64,000 nt of DNA from Pseudomonadota bacterium (GTDB lineage Bacteria > Pseudomonadota > Alphaproteobacteria > Acetobacterales > Acetobacteraceae), in assembly GCA_021845985.1 (NCBI GenBank), contig JAJZES010000042.1:1-64000 (forward strand). Direction: 5' to 3'. Shown one piece after another: positions 11,097 to 19,502 of the stretch. A program made the translations under genes and the position numbers. The notes below the pieces were generated by a model. The model saw nothing but the letters and a program-made list of their open reading frames with translations. It was not told where the DNA came from and did no database searches. The first letter of the stretch is position 1; each line of letters begins with the position of its first letter.

Positions 11097-12476
11097 TTAA
11101 TTCAGGAACATTTTGCCGGGATTGAGGATGCCACGCGGGTCGAGCGTCGCCTTCAGCGACCGCATCACCGCCAGTGCCTCGGCGCCGTGTTCGCGCTCGA
11201 GGAACTCGCGCTTGCCGATGCCGACGCCGTGCTCGCCGCTGCATGAGCCGTCGAGATCGAGCGCGCGGGCGACGATCTTGCGGTCGAGCGCCCAGGCGCG
11301 GTCCAGCCCATCCGGCGTGTTCGGCACCAGGATCAGCGCATGGAAATTGCCGTCCCCGACATGGCCGACGATCGGCGCGGTGAGGCCGGACGCCAGGATG
11401 TCCTGCTTGGCGCCGAGCACCGCCTCGGCCAGCCGCGAGATCGGCACGATGGTATCGGTGGAAATCCCCTTGTGGCCGGGCTTGAGCGCCAGCGACGCCC
11501 AGTAGGCGTTGTGCCGCGCCTGCCACAGGCGGGTGCGCTCCTCGGCATCGGTCGCCCAGCGGAAGCCACGCGCGCCGAACCCGGCGGCGATCTCCTCGGC
11601 CTGCTGCGCCTGCTCGGCGACCGCGGCCGGCGTGCCGTGAAACTCGAACAGCAGCGTCGGCGCCGCCTCCAGCCCGTCGAGTTTGGAGAAGGCGATGCTG
11701 GCGCCGGCCTGCACCTCATCGAGCAGCTCGATGCGGGCGACCGGGATGCCGGCCTGGATCACCGCGATCACCGTCTCGACGGCGCCGTCCAGGGTGGCGA
11801 ACTGGCAGGTGGCGGCGCTGCTCGCCTCCGGGATGCCGTGCAGGCGGAGCTGGATTTCGGTGATCACGCCGAGCGTGCCCTCCGAGCCGATGAACAGCCG
11901 GGTCAGGTCATAGCCGGTGGCCGATTTGCGCACCCGCCCGCCGGTGCGGATGATCCGCCCGTCGGCCAGCACGACGGTCAGCCCGAGCACGTTCTCGCGA
12001 ATGGTGCCGTAGCGCACGGCATTGGTGCCGCTGGCGCGGGTCGCGCACATGCCGCCGATGGTGCTCTCGCTGCCCGGATCGACCGGGAAGAACATGCCCT
12101 GGTCGCGCAGATGCAGATTGAGCGCCTGCCGCGTCACCCCGGCCTCGATGCGGCAGTCTAGATCGGCCGGGTTGACCTCCAGCACGCGGGTCATCCGGGT
12201 GAGGTCGAGGCTGATGCCGCCGCGCACCGGCGTCACATGGCCCTCAAGCGAGGTGCCGGCGCCGAACGGCACCACCGGCACGCCGGCGGTGTTGCACAGC
12301 GCCAGGATGCCGGCGACCTCGGCGGTCGTCTCGACATAGGCGACGGCGTCGGGCAGGCGGGGTGGCTGCGTGTCTTCGCCATGCGCGTGCTGCTGGCGCA
12401 GCGCGGCGTTGGTGGTGAGCCGGTCCCCGAGAAGGACGCGGGCATCGGCGATCACGGCATCGAGCGGGCTGGTCAT
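11097..12476 (-). CDS. FAD-linked D-2-hydroxyacid (D-lactate type) dehydrogenase
   Basis: This 459-residue flavoprotein is of the GlcD/Dld (cytochrome or quinone-dependent) family and oxidises D-lactate or related 2-hydroxyacids to 2-oxoacids. The N-terminal FAD_binding_4 domain shows PFGAGTSLEGHV, PGSESTIGGM and SGTNAVRYGT. The C-terminal FAD-oxidase domain shows GHVGDGNFHALI and CSGEHGVGIGKREFL. The length is typical of a single-chain enzyme, with no GlcE/GlcF partner next to it. It is divergent from the aldolase gene at 12570 and could consume the hydroxyacid products of the neighbouring pathways. Confidence 0.9.
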   Translation of the reverse strand: MTSPLDAVIADARVLLGDRLTTNAALRQQHAHGEDTQPPRLPDAVAYVETTAEVAGILALCNTAGVPVVPFGAGTSLEGHVTPVRGGISLDLTRMTRVLEVNPADLDCRIEAGVTRQALNLHLRDQGMFFPVDPGSESTIGGMCATRASGTNAVRYGTIRENVLGLTVVLADGRIIRTGGRVRKSATGYDLTRLFIGSEGTLGVITEIQLRLHGIPEASSAATCQFATLDGAVETVIAVIQAGIPVARIELLDEVQAGASIAFSKLDGLEAAPTLLFEFHGTPAAVAEQAQQAEEIAAGFGARGFRWATDAEERTRLWQARHNAYWASLALKPGHKGISTDTIVPISRLAEAVLGAKQDILASGLTAPIVGHVGDGNFHALILVPNTPDGLDRAWALDRKIVARALDLDGSCSGEHGVGIGKREFLEREHGAEALAVMRSLKATLDPRGILNPGKMFLN

Positions 12477-12506
12477 TCACGGCGTCCCAGGATTGCGCCG
12501 CGCGAA

Positions 12507-12535
12507 TTGACCCCACCCGGACCGGCGCCTAGCGT
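12507..12535 (+). promoter_or_regulatory. Predicted promoter of the aldolase-uxaA-guanine deaminase operon
   Basis: TTGACC at 12507-12512 and TAGCGT at 12530-12535 with a 17-base spacer lie in the 93-base gap between divergent genes. Transcription would start near 12542, only four bases before an ATG at 12546, so the later ATG at 12570 is the more likely start codon. Confidence 0.5.
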
Positions 12536-12569
12536 GGGGCGGCGGATGAAACGGGGAAGCGCGCGGACG

Positions 12570-13346
12570 ATGGCGAACAACGTCAAAGAGATCTGGGCTG
12601 CCGGCAAGGCCGTGGTCAATGGCTGGTTGGCCATCCCGTCCGGTTTCTCGGCCGAGACGATGGCGCAATGCGGGTTTGACTCGGTGACCGTCGATCTGCA
12701 GCACGGGGTGCAGGACTATCTGTCGATGGTGGCCTGCTTCCAGGCGATGCAGGCGCATCCGGTGACGCCGATGGTGCGGGTGCCGTGGAACGAACCCGGC
12801 ATCATCGGCAAAGTGCTGGACGCCGGGGCCTATGGCGTGATCTGCCCGATGGTCAACACGCGCGAGCAGGCGGAGGCGTTCGTCGCCAGCGCCAAATATC
12901 CGCCGCGCGGCACCCGCAGCAACGGCCCGATCCGCCTCGTCAGCTACGGCACGGCGAGCAGCTATCAGACGACGGCGAACGACGAGACGCTGTGCATCCC
13001 GATGATCGAAACGCGCGAGGCGGTGGCCAATCTCGACGCCATTCTCGACGTGCCGGGCATTGCCGGGGTCTATATCGGGCCGTCCGATCTCGGCTTCTCG
13101 CACGGTCTGGTGCCTAAGCTCGACCGTGAGGAGCCGGAAATGCTGGCGATCTTCGATCGCGTCATCGCCGGTTGCGAGCGGCGCGGGCTGCGGGCGGGCA
13201 TCCATACCGGCGGTGCCGCCTATGCCGCGCGGGCCATCGGCATGGGGTTCCGGCTGGTGACCATCGCTAATGATTCATCGCTGATGGCGATGGCCGCGCG
13301 CACCGCCATCGGTCAGGTGCGGCGCGACAGCAACGGCGTAGCGTAA
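12570..13346 (+). CDS. HpcH/HpaI-family class II aldolase
   Basis: This 258-residue metal-dependent aldolase of the HpcH/HpaI (phosphoenolpyruvate/pyruvate aldolase) family cleaves 2-keto-3-deoxy acids to pyruvate plus an aldehyde. Typical segments are GWLAIPSGFSAETMAQCGFD at the start, VDLQHG, MVRVPWNEPGIIGKVLDAGA, the metal-ligand region PMIETREAVANLD, and GVYIGPSDL. The ATG at 12570 gives the usual family start; an in-frame ATG 24 bases upstream is too close to the predicted transcription start. The downstream uxaA-type dehydratase begins 17 bases later, fitting a dehydratase plus aldolase sugar-acid route. Confidence 0.9.
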   Translation: MANNVKEIWAAGKAVVNGWLAIPSGFSAETMAQCGFDSVTVDLQHGVQDYLSMVACFQAMQAHPVTPMVRVPWNEPGIIGKVLDAGAYGVICPMVNTREQAEAFVASAKYPPRGTRSNGPIRLVSYGTASSYQTTANDETLCIPMIETREAVANLDAILDVPGIAGVYIGPSDLGFSHGLVPKLDREEPEMLAIFDRVIAGCERRGLRAGIHTGGAAYAARAIGMGFRLVTIANDSSLMAMAARTAIGQVRRDSNGVA

Positions 13347-13363
13347 CCCCGGGAGAGACTGCG

Positions 13364-14887
13364 ATGACCCCGCCCACCGTGATCCGCCTGCATCCCGATG
13401 ACGGCGTGGTCATTGCCCGCGCCACGCTGTTGCCCGGCGCGCCGGTGGAGGGCGGCGTCATGGCCCAGGGCCGCATCCCCGCCGGGCACAAGGTCGCCGT
13501 GCGGCCGCATGCTTTGGGCGAGCCGATCCGCCGCTATGGCCAGATCATCGGCTTCGCCACCGCGCCGATTGTCGCCGGCGCGCATGTTCATGTGCAGAAT
13601 TGTGGCATGGGCGATTTCGCCAAGGACTACGCCTATGGGGTGGATGCGACGCCGACCGCCTATCTCGACGCGCCGGCCACGTTCATGGGCATCCGCCGGC
13701 CGGACGGGCGGGTCGGCACGCGCAACTACATCGGCATCCTGACCAGCGTGAACTGCTCGGCGCATGTCGCCAGCGTGGTGGCCGATGCGTTCAAGCGCAA
13801 CCCGTTCACCGGCGCCGATCCGCTGGCCGATTTCCCCAATGTCGATGGCGTGGTGGCGCTGACCCACAAGACCGGCTGCGGCATGACCGTCGGCGAGCCG
13901 CTGACCCTGCTGCGCCGCACCCTCGGCGGCTTCGCCCGGCATGTGAACTTCTCCAGCGTCATCGTCCTTGGCCTCGGCTGCGAGGTCAACCAGATCGGCG
14001 GGCTGATGGAGGAGCAGCGGCTGGCCGGGCGGCTGCGCAAGATGGACATTCAGGAGATGGGCGGCAGCCGCAAGACGGTCGCCGCCGGGATCGATTTCGT
14101 CCGTGAGGCGCTGCAGGAGGCGAACCGGGTGCAGCGCGAGCCGGTTGCCGCAAGCGAACTGACGGTGGCGCTGCAATGCGGCGGCTCGGACGGGTATTCC
14201 GGCGTCTCCGCCAACCCGGCGCTGGGTGCGGCGAGTGATCTGGTGGTGCGCCACGGCGGCACCGTCATCCTGAGCGAGACGCCCGAGACCTACGGCGCCG
14301 AGCATCTACTGACCCGCCGGGCGGTGTCGCGCGAGGTCGGCGAAAAGCTGGTCGCGCTGATGCGCTGGTGGGAGGACTACACCCGCCGCGAGGGCGCCGA
14401 GATGAACGCCAACCCCTCGCCCGGCAACAAGGCCGGCGGCCTGACGACGATTCTGGAAAAATCGCTCGGCGCGATGGCCAAATGCGGCAGCACCAATCTG
14501 GTCGATGTGGTGCGCTATGCCGAGGCGGTGACGGCGCGCGGCTTCGTGTTCATGGACACGCCCGGCTACGACCCGGTGGCGGCGACCGGGCAGGTGGCCG
14601 GCGGGGCGAACCTCGTCTGCTTCACCACCGGCCGCGGCAGCGTGTTCGGCTGCAAACCGGCGCCGTCGATCAAGCTCGCCACCAACACGCCGATGTTCAC
14701 CCGCATGGAAGACGACATGGACGTCAATTGCGGCACCATCCTCGATGGCGATGAGACGGTGCAGCAGGCGGGGGCGCGCATCTTCGACCTTATTCTGCGC
14801 GTCGCCTCCGGCGAGCCGACGAAAAGCGAGGCGTTCGACTTCGGCGCGGCGGAGTTTGCGCCGTGGCAGCTTGGCGCGACGATGTGA
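13364..14887 (+). CDS. Altronate/galactarate-type dehydratase (UxaA family)
   Basis: The 507-residue protein joins an N-terminal SAF domain (about residues 1-95, VIRLHPDDGVVIARATL) to a UxaA/GarD C-terminal domain (about 105-500, GYVRPDGRVGTRN-like IRRPDGRVGTRNYIG, KTGCGM, LGLGCE, CGGSDGYSG). Family members dehydrate aldonic or aldaric acids such as altronate, galactarate or sulfolactate with Fe2+, giving 2-keto-3-deoxy acids. GGGAGAGACTGCG precedes the ATG. It follows the aldolase gene closely, and the guanine deaminase start lies inside its 3' end. The exact substrate cannot be read from the sequence. Confidence 0.88.
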   Translation: MTPPTVIRLHPDDGVVIARATLLPGAPVEGGVMAQGRIPAGHKVAVRPHALGEPIRRYGQIIGFATAPIVAGAHVHVQNCGMGDFAKDYAYGVDATPTAYLDAPATFMGIRRPDGRVGTRNYIGILTSVNCSAHVASVVADAFKRNPFTGADPLADFPNVDGVVALTHKTGCGMTVGEPLTLLRRTLGGFARHVNFSSVIVLGLGCEVNQIGGLMEEQRLAGRLRKMDIQEMGGSRKTVAAGIDFVREALQEANRVQREPVAASELTVALQCGGSDGYSGVSANPALGAASDLVVRHGGTVILSETPETYGAEHLLTRRAVSREVGEKLVALMRWWEDYTRREGAEMNANPSPGNKAGGLTTILEKSLGAMAKCGSTNLVDVVRYAEAVTARGFVFMDTPGYDPVAATGQVAGGANLVCFTTGRGSVFGCKPAPSIKLATNTPMFTRMEDDMDVNCGTILDGDETVQQAGARIFDLILRVASGEPTKSEAFDFGAAEFAPWQLGATM

Positions 14888-16266
14888 GGCAGGCAGTTCG
14901 CGGCCGGGCGCTGCACGCGCCGGCCGCGGATCGGCTGGAAGCGTTCGATGATGCGCTGATCGAGGTCGATGCGGCGGGCATGATCGTCGCCGTGCAGGAC
15001 GCCCGCACCGAACAAGGGGCGGCGCGGCTGGCGGCGCTGGCCGACCGGGTGGCGGTGCTGCCACCCGGACAGGTTCTGCTGCCTGGCTTTGTCGATCTGC
15101 ATATTCATGCGCCGCAATGGCCGCAGCGCGGCACCGCGCTCGATCTGCCGCTCGAACACTGGCTTGGCGAATACACATTCCCGCTCGAAGCCCGCTACGC
15201 CGATGCCGATTATGCGGCTCGGGTCTATGACGATCTGGTCGCCGCGCTGCTCGCCAACGGCACCACGACCGCCGTCTATTTCGCCAGTCTGCATCTGCCG
15301 GCGACGCAAATCCTGGCGGAGACGTGTTTGCGCCGCGGGCAACGGGCGCTGGTCGGACGGGTGGCGATGGACCATCCCGAGATCTGCCCGGCCGCGTATC
15401 GCGATGACTCGGCCGAACAGGCGGAGGCGCAGACGCGGGCATTGATCGCGCATATCCGCGCGCTGCCCGGCAACGATCCGCCGCTGGTCTGGCCGGCGAT
15501 CACGCCGCGCTTCATCCCCGCCTGCACCGATGATTTGCTGCACCGCCTCGGCCGCCTCGCCGCCGAAACCGGCTGCCATGTGCAGACCCATGCGAGCGAG
15601 AGCGATTGGGAGCATGGGCATGTCCGCGACCGCTGCGGCATGACCGATGCCGCGGCATTGGGCGGGTTCGGGCTGCTGACCCGGCGCACCGTACTGGCGC
15701 ACGGCAATTTCCTCGATGACGGTGATTTGCGGATCGTGCGTGACGCCGGCGCGGGAATCGCGCATTGCCCGCTGTCGAATGTGTATTTCGCCGACGCGGT
15801 GTTTCCGCTGCGCGCGGCCTTGTCGCGCGCGGTGCATGTCGGTCTCGGCACCGACATCGCCGGGGGCGCCAGCCCGTCGATGCTGGACGCCGCCCGGCAT
15901 GCGGTGGCGATGTCGCGGGCACTGGACAGCGGCGTCGATCCGGCGTTGCCGCGCCAGACGCGCGGACGCGGCGCGGCGCGGATCGGCCCGGTCACCGCAT
16001 TCTGGCTGGCGACGGCGGGCGGTGGGATGGTGCTCGATCTGCCGGTCGGCCTGTTCCGGCCGGGCTATGCGTTCGATGCCGTGGCGATCGACCCGCAGGC
16101 ACCGGGCAGCAATTTTGCGCTGACGCGGGGGGAGAGTGCGGCGCAGGCGCTTGAACGGATCGTGCATCTGGCGACGCGCGCCAATATCGCCCGCGTCTGG
16201 GTGGCGGGGCGGGCGGTGATCTCGCCGCCAGGGTCGCCAGAGGAGGGGTCGCTGTGGCGGGCGTGA
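14863..16266 (+). CDS. guaD: Guanine deaminase
   Basis: This 467-residue amidohydrolase converts guanine to xanthine and ammonia. Zinc ligands are seen as H80 and H82 (GFVDLHIHAPQW), the His in CHVQTHASES, the His in VLAHGNFLDD and the Asp in GLGTDIAGG. The APQW motif after the HxH and the RFIPACTDDLL segment are specific for guanine deaminases. The start chosen is a GTG overlapping the dehydratase gene by 25 bases; a second GTG at 14884 is possible. Its cotranscription with sugar-acid genes is unusual, and no xanthine dehydrogenase is in the window. Confidence 0.92.
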   Translation: MAAWRDDVRQAVRGRALHAPAADRLEAFDDALIEVDAAGMIVAVQDARTEQGAARLAALADRVAVLPPGQVLLPGFVDLHIHAPQWPQRGTALDLPLEHWLGEYTFPLEARYADADYAARVYDDLVAALLANGTTTAVYFASLHLPATQILAETCLRRGQRALVGRVAMDHPEICPAAYRDDSAEQAEAQTRALIAHIRALPGNDPPLVWPAITPRFIPACTDDLLHRLGRLAAETGCHVQTHASESDWEHGHVRDRCGMTDAAALGGFGLLTRRTVLAHGNFLDDGDLRIVRDAGAGIAHCPLSNVYFADAVFPLRAALSRAVHVGLGTDIAGGASPSMLDAARHAVAMSRALDSGVDPALPRQTRGRGAARIGPVTAFWLATAGGGMVLDLPVGLFRPGYAFDAVAIDPQAPGSNFALTRGESAAQALERIVHLATRANIARVWVAGRAVISPPGSPEEGSLWRA

Positions 16267-16279
16267 CCTGTCGCGCAGG

Positions 16280-16582
16280 TCAGGCGGGCAGGCCCTGGTC
16301 GTCATAAAGATCGTCTTCCGTCAGCATTTCCTGGCCCTGCGGCCGCTCTGCGCTGCGACGGCTGATCGCCAGAAGATCGGCCATCAGGGCGGTCGCTGCC
16401 GCATCCGGCCTCTGTGCGTCGCGGCGAACCGGGAAATCGCCATGACTGCGGACATTTTCTTGATCCGCGGGCGGAGCGGATGAGGCGGCGCGGTTCGGTT
16501 TCGATGTCGTGTCAATCGCTGACTCATACCGGCAGTCAGCGCGGCTCTGCAACGGGAAGCCGTATCGGATCTCTCGGTTCAA
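16280..16582 (-). CDS. Small ORF with VapB-antitoxin-like C-terminus, possibly decayed
   Basis: This 100-codon frame is convergent with the guanine deaminase gene. The last 35 residues (LLAISRRSAERPQGQEM, then DDLYDDQGLPA) resemble the tail of Rv0623/PSK-type VapB antitoxins, which end in a toxin-binding D-x-LYD-x-x-GLP motif. The first 60 residues are Pro- and Arg-rich and show no ribbon-helix-helix DNA-binding domain. No VapC toxin follows, because the next gene downstream is on the other strand. It is either a remnant of an antitoxin gene or a chance frame. Confidence 0.35.
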   Translation of the reverse strand: MNREIRYGFPLQSRADCRYESAIDTTSKPNRAASSAPPADQENVRSHGDFPVRRDAQRPDAAATALMADLLAISRRSAERPQGQEMLTEDDLYDDQGLPA

Positions 16583-16661
16583 AAATGTCGGGGTCTCGCG
16601 ATAATCCCGGATTTGATCGCTACAGGCGCCTGCTCACATGGACGACGACCAAGCCGCCCGA

Positions 16662-18092
16662 TCACGCCTCCCCCCGCAACGCCAGCCGATGCCCGAGCAG
16701 CAGAAAAAGCCTGATCCCCGTCCCCCCCGGATGGGTCAACACGATCGGCGGCAGCGCCTCCGTCGCGTCGAAGCGGATGCCCTGCGCCGCCAGCGCCTCG
16801 GCGTCCTGTGGGCGACGGGTGACGATCAGCACGTCGCGGCCCTGAACGGTGTCGGCGGGCGTGTTCAGACCGTATTGGCGCGGGTCGCCGCCGAGGCAGA
16901 TCACCGTCATGCCGCCGCCCAGCCCGTAATCCAGCTTGCCCGCGTCCTGCCACCCGGTCGCCGCCACCACGAGCGCCGGGTCAAACAGCCCGCGCGCCGC
17001 CAGCGCTGGGCGCAGCGCCGTCCAGTCCATCGCCTGCAATCCGGGGTCGGGTCGCAGCAGGCTGTGGCGCAGGTCGATCGCCACCACCAGCAACACCGCC
17101 AGCAGCAGCGCCGCCGTGCCGGCGGCGACCCGCCGCGGCAGCGTTCGGTCCGCCATGCCGGCAATGCCGGCGCCGAGCAACGGGAACAGCATCAGGTAGC
17201 CCGGCGCCGCCCAGTGAAACAGCACATGCCGGCTCCACAGCCCGATCAGCGCGAACAGAACAATGGGCGGGGCGCCCAGGCAGGCCGGGAGCCATGCGCG
17301 CCAGTCGGCGGGGCGTGCCCGCAGCCACACCGCCATCATCGGCAGCCAGATCCACGGCAGCACGAACAGCGCCTCGCCGCCCAGCACCAGCAGCGGGCCG
17401 AACGGGCGCACCTGCTCGGCGCCGGCCCGGCCGCCCTGAAAGGCGAAGCTGGCCCAGTGATGCGTGGCGTTCCACACCACCACCGGCGCGAACAGCGCCG
17501 CCGCGAGCAGCGCCGCGACATAGGGCTGCGGCCGGCGCAGCCAGAGGCGATGCTGCGGTTGCGTGGCGAGATACAGCACGGCACCGGCGAGCGTCAGCAC
17601 GGCGCTGTATTTCGCCAGCAAAGCCAGCCCCATCGCCGCGCCGGCGCCAAGCCACCAGCGCCAGCCACCGGACAGCGCCCGCACCAGACACAGCGCCGCC
17701 GCCAGCAGCGCGCACACCAGCGGCCCGTCCGGCAATACCCAGCCGGCGGTGGTGACGCCGAACACCGGCGACAAGTTGAACGACAGCGCCGCCCACCACC
17801 CGGCGCGCGCGCCGAACAGCGACGCGGCCAGCCGGTACATCAGCCAGCTCGAAACCGCGAACAGCGCAATGAACGGCAGCCGCACCACGATCGGCGCCGC
17901 GCTGCCGAGCAGATCGGCGATGCCGGCGCAGAGCCACCAGGCGAACGGCGGATGGTCGAAATAGCCGAGCCGCAGCGTCCGCCCGGCGGCGACCATATAG
18001 CTTTCGTCGATGCCGAGGCCGCTGGCGCCGGCCATCAGCAGGCGGATGACGGCCCCGGTGACGATGAGGGCGGCGAGCGGCGCCCGGCTCAC
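16662..18092 (-). CDS. GT39-family membrane glycosyltransferase
   Basis: This 476-residue, roughly ten-helix membrane protein is of the PMT/ArnT-like glycosyltransferase 39 family, which transfers sugars from polyprenyl-phosphate donors on the periplasmic side. The acidic catalytic motif DESYM in the first loop, followed by YFDHPPFAWW, is diagnostic. FNLSPVFGVTTAGWVLPDGP and LLAKYSAVL are further family segments. The stop of a 57-codon ORF overlaps its ATG as ATGA. Substrate and donor are unknown, and no lipid A or glycan cluster is adjacent. Confidence 0.88.
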   Translation of the reverse strand: MSRAPLAALIVTGAVIRLLMAGASGLGIDESYMVAAGRTLRLGYFDHPPFAWWLCAGIADLLGSAAPIVVRLPFIALFAVSSWLMYRLAASLFGARAGWWAALSFNLSPVFGVTTAGWVLPDGPLVCALLAAALCLVRALSGGWRWWLGAGAAMGLALLAKYSAVLTLAGAVLYLATQPQHRLWLRRPQPYVAALLAAALFAPVVVWNATHHWASFAFQGGRAGAEQVRPFGPLLVLGGEALFVLPWIWLPMMAVWLRARPADWRAWLPACLGAPPIVLFALIGLWSRHVLFHWAAPGYLMLFPLLGAGIAGMADRTLPRRVAAGTAALLLAVLLVVAIDLRHSLLRPDPGLQAMDWTALRPALAARGLFDPALVVAATGWQDAGKLDYGLGGGMTVICLGGDPRQYGLNTPADTVQGRDVLIVTRRPQDAEALAAQGIRFDATEALPPIVLTHPGGTGIRLFLLLGHRLALRGEA

Positions 18093-18262
18093 CGCGCGAC
18101 GCGCGACAGTGCGACATCGCCGGCCGCCGCCCGGCCGACATAGTCAGAAATGCTGCACCGCGCCAGCCGGCGCCCCGCCGCGGCGACGGTCGATGGCGCC
18201 GGCGTCCGGCAGGGCCGGAGCGGCGGGCCATCGGCCGCGCTGACGACGGGGCGGCGGCTCAT
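18089..18262 (-). CDS. 57-codon ORF with ATGA overlaps at both ends
   Basis: The frame starts at 18262, overlapping the FAH hydrolase stop as ATGA, and its own stop overlaps the glycosyltransferase start as ATGA. The product (MSRRPVVSAADG at the start, CSISDYVGRAAAGDVALSR near the end) is basic and has no signal peptide or membrane helix. No family is recognised. The exact junctions suggest translational coupling of a real small protein, or at least a reading frame kept to couple the flanking genes. Chance cannot be excluded in GC-rich DNA. Confidence 0.45.
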   Translation of the reverse strand: MSRRPVVSAADGPPLRPCRTPAPSTVAAAGRRLARCSISDYVGRAAAGDVALSRVAR

Positions 18263-19104
18263 CCGGCGACCAAGCGCTGCTGCTGCTCGCCCAGCCCGTC
18301 GATGCCCAGCCGCATCACCTGGCCTTCGCGCAGGAAGACCGGCTGCGGCTTCTTGCCCGCGCCGACGCCGGGCGGGGTGCCGGTGCTGATGATGTCGCCC
18401 GGATAGAGGGTGATGAAATGGCTGACATAGCTGACCAGCTTCTGCACGCCGAAGACCATCGTGCGGGTGCTGCCGCTCTGCATGCGCTGGCCATCGACGT
18501 CGAGCCACATCGCGAGCGCCTGCGGGTCGGGTATTTCGTCGCTGGTGACCAGCCACGGGCCGGTCGGGCCGAAGGTCTCGCAGCCCTTGCCCTTGTCCCA
18601 GGTGCCGCCGCGCTCAAGCTGGTATTCCCGCTCGCTCACGTCGTTGACGATGCAGTAGCCGGCGACATGCTTCATCGCCTCGTGCTCGGGCACGTAGGCG
18701 GCGTGGGTGCCGATGACGATGGCGAGTTCCACTTCCCAGTCGGTCTTCTTCGAGCCGCGGGGGATTTTGATATCGTCGTTGGGGCCGCAATAGGCGCTCA
18801 GCGCCTTGAGGAACACCACCGGTTCCTTGGGCAGCGGCATGTTGCTCTCGGCGGCATGGTCGGCATAGTTCAGGCCGATGCAGACGAAATTGACCGGCCG
18901 GGCGACGCAGGGGCCGAGCCGCGGCTGCCCCGGCACCAGCGGCAGGCTGTTCGGATCGAGTGCGGCGAGCCGGGCGAGGCCGGACGGCGAGATCGCCTCC
19001 CCGTCGATGTCGCGGACGATGCCCGACAGGTCGCGCAGCTTGCCGGCGGCATCGAGCAGTCCGGGCTTCTCGGCGCCCGCCTGACCATAGCGCAACAGTT
19101 TCAT
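18259..19104 (-). CDS. FAH-family hydrolase, 2,4-diketo-3-deoxy sugar-acid type
   Basis: The 281-residue fumarylacetoacetate hydrolase family protein resembles 2,4-diketo-3-deoxy-L-fuconate hydrolase (often annotated as ureidoglycolate lyase), which cleaves a diketo acid to pyruvate and lactate. Typical parts are MKLLRYGQAG, CIGLNYADHAAES, the metal-ligand motif KTDWEVELAIVIG, EREYQLERGGTWDKGKGCE and GDIISTGTPPGVG. The ATG at 19104 follows GAGGAGAAC and overlaps the ridA stop as ATGA. The upstream SDR and IlvD-type dehydratase would supply its substrate. Confidence 0.88.
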   Translation of the reverse strand: MKLLRYGQAGAEKPGLLDAAGKLRDLSGIVRDIDGEAISPSGLARLAALDPNSLPLVPGQPRLGPCVARPVNFVCIGLNYADHAAESNMPLPKEPVVFLKALSAYCGPNDDIKIPRGSKKTDWEVELAIVIGTHAAYVPEHEAMKHVAGYCIVNDVSEREYQLERGGTWDKGKGCETFGPTGPWLVTSDEIPDPQALAMWLDVDGQRMQSGSTRTMVFGVQKLVSYVSHFITLYPGDIISTGTPPGVGAGKKPQPVFLREGQVMRLGIDGLGEQQQRLVAG

Positions 19105-19502
19105 CGGCTGTTCTCCTCTGTCGTTTGCGGGCGCCGCGCGGTCACTTCGATTTCGATGCGCATGCGTGGATCGGCCAGCCCGGCGGCGATCATCGTCGCG
19201 GCCGGCGGCGACGCGGCGAAGCAGCGGCGCAGCGCCGGCCAGCAGGCGGGAAAATCCGCGGCGTCGGGCAGGATGTAATGCACCCGCACCACGTCGGCGA
19301 AGCTGCAGCCGGCCTCGGCCAGCACCGCGCCGATATTGGCGAGGCATTGTTCGGTCTGCGCCGCCACGTCGTCGGCGATGGTCATGCGGGTATAGTCGAA
19401 TCCGGTGGTGCCGGAGACGAACACCCAGTCGCCATCGACCACGGCGCGGGCATAGCCGATGTCGCGTTCGAACGTCGAACCCGATGAGATGGCGCGTCGC
19501 AT
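19101..19502 (-). CDS. RidA-family enamine/imine deaminase
   Basis: This 133-residue RidA/YjgF/UK114-family protein is a trimeric hydrolase of reactive enamines and imines, or in sugar-acid operons a possible accessory isomerase. The segments GDWVFVSGTTGFDY, ADVVRVHYILPD (carrying the conserved substrate-binding Arg) and RIEIEVTARRP are typical. The start directly abuts the SDR stop (TAGATG), and its stop overlaps the FAH start as ATGA, so the three genes form one tight operon. Confidence 0.9.
   Translation of the reverse strand: MRRAISSGSTFERDIGYARAVVDGDWVFVSGTTGFDYTRMTIADDVAAQTEQCLANIGAVLAEAGCSFADVVRVHYILPDAADFPACWPALRRCFAASPPAATMIAAGLADPRMRIEIEVTARRPQTTEENSR

Noticed and set aside
14306-16305. 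Long frames antisense to the UxaA-type and guanine deaminase genes
   Set aside because: They are Arg-rich shadow frames without family features, while the plus-strand genes have full motif sets.
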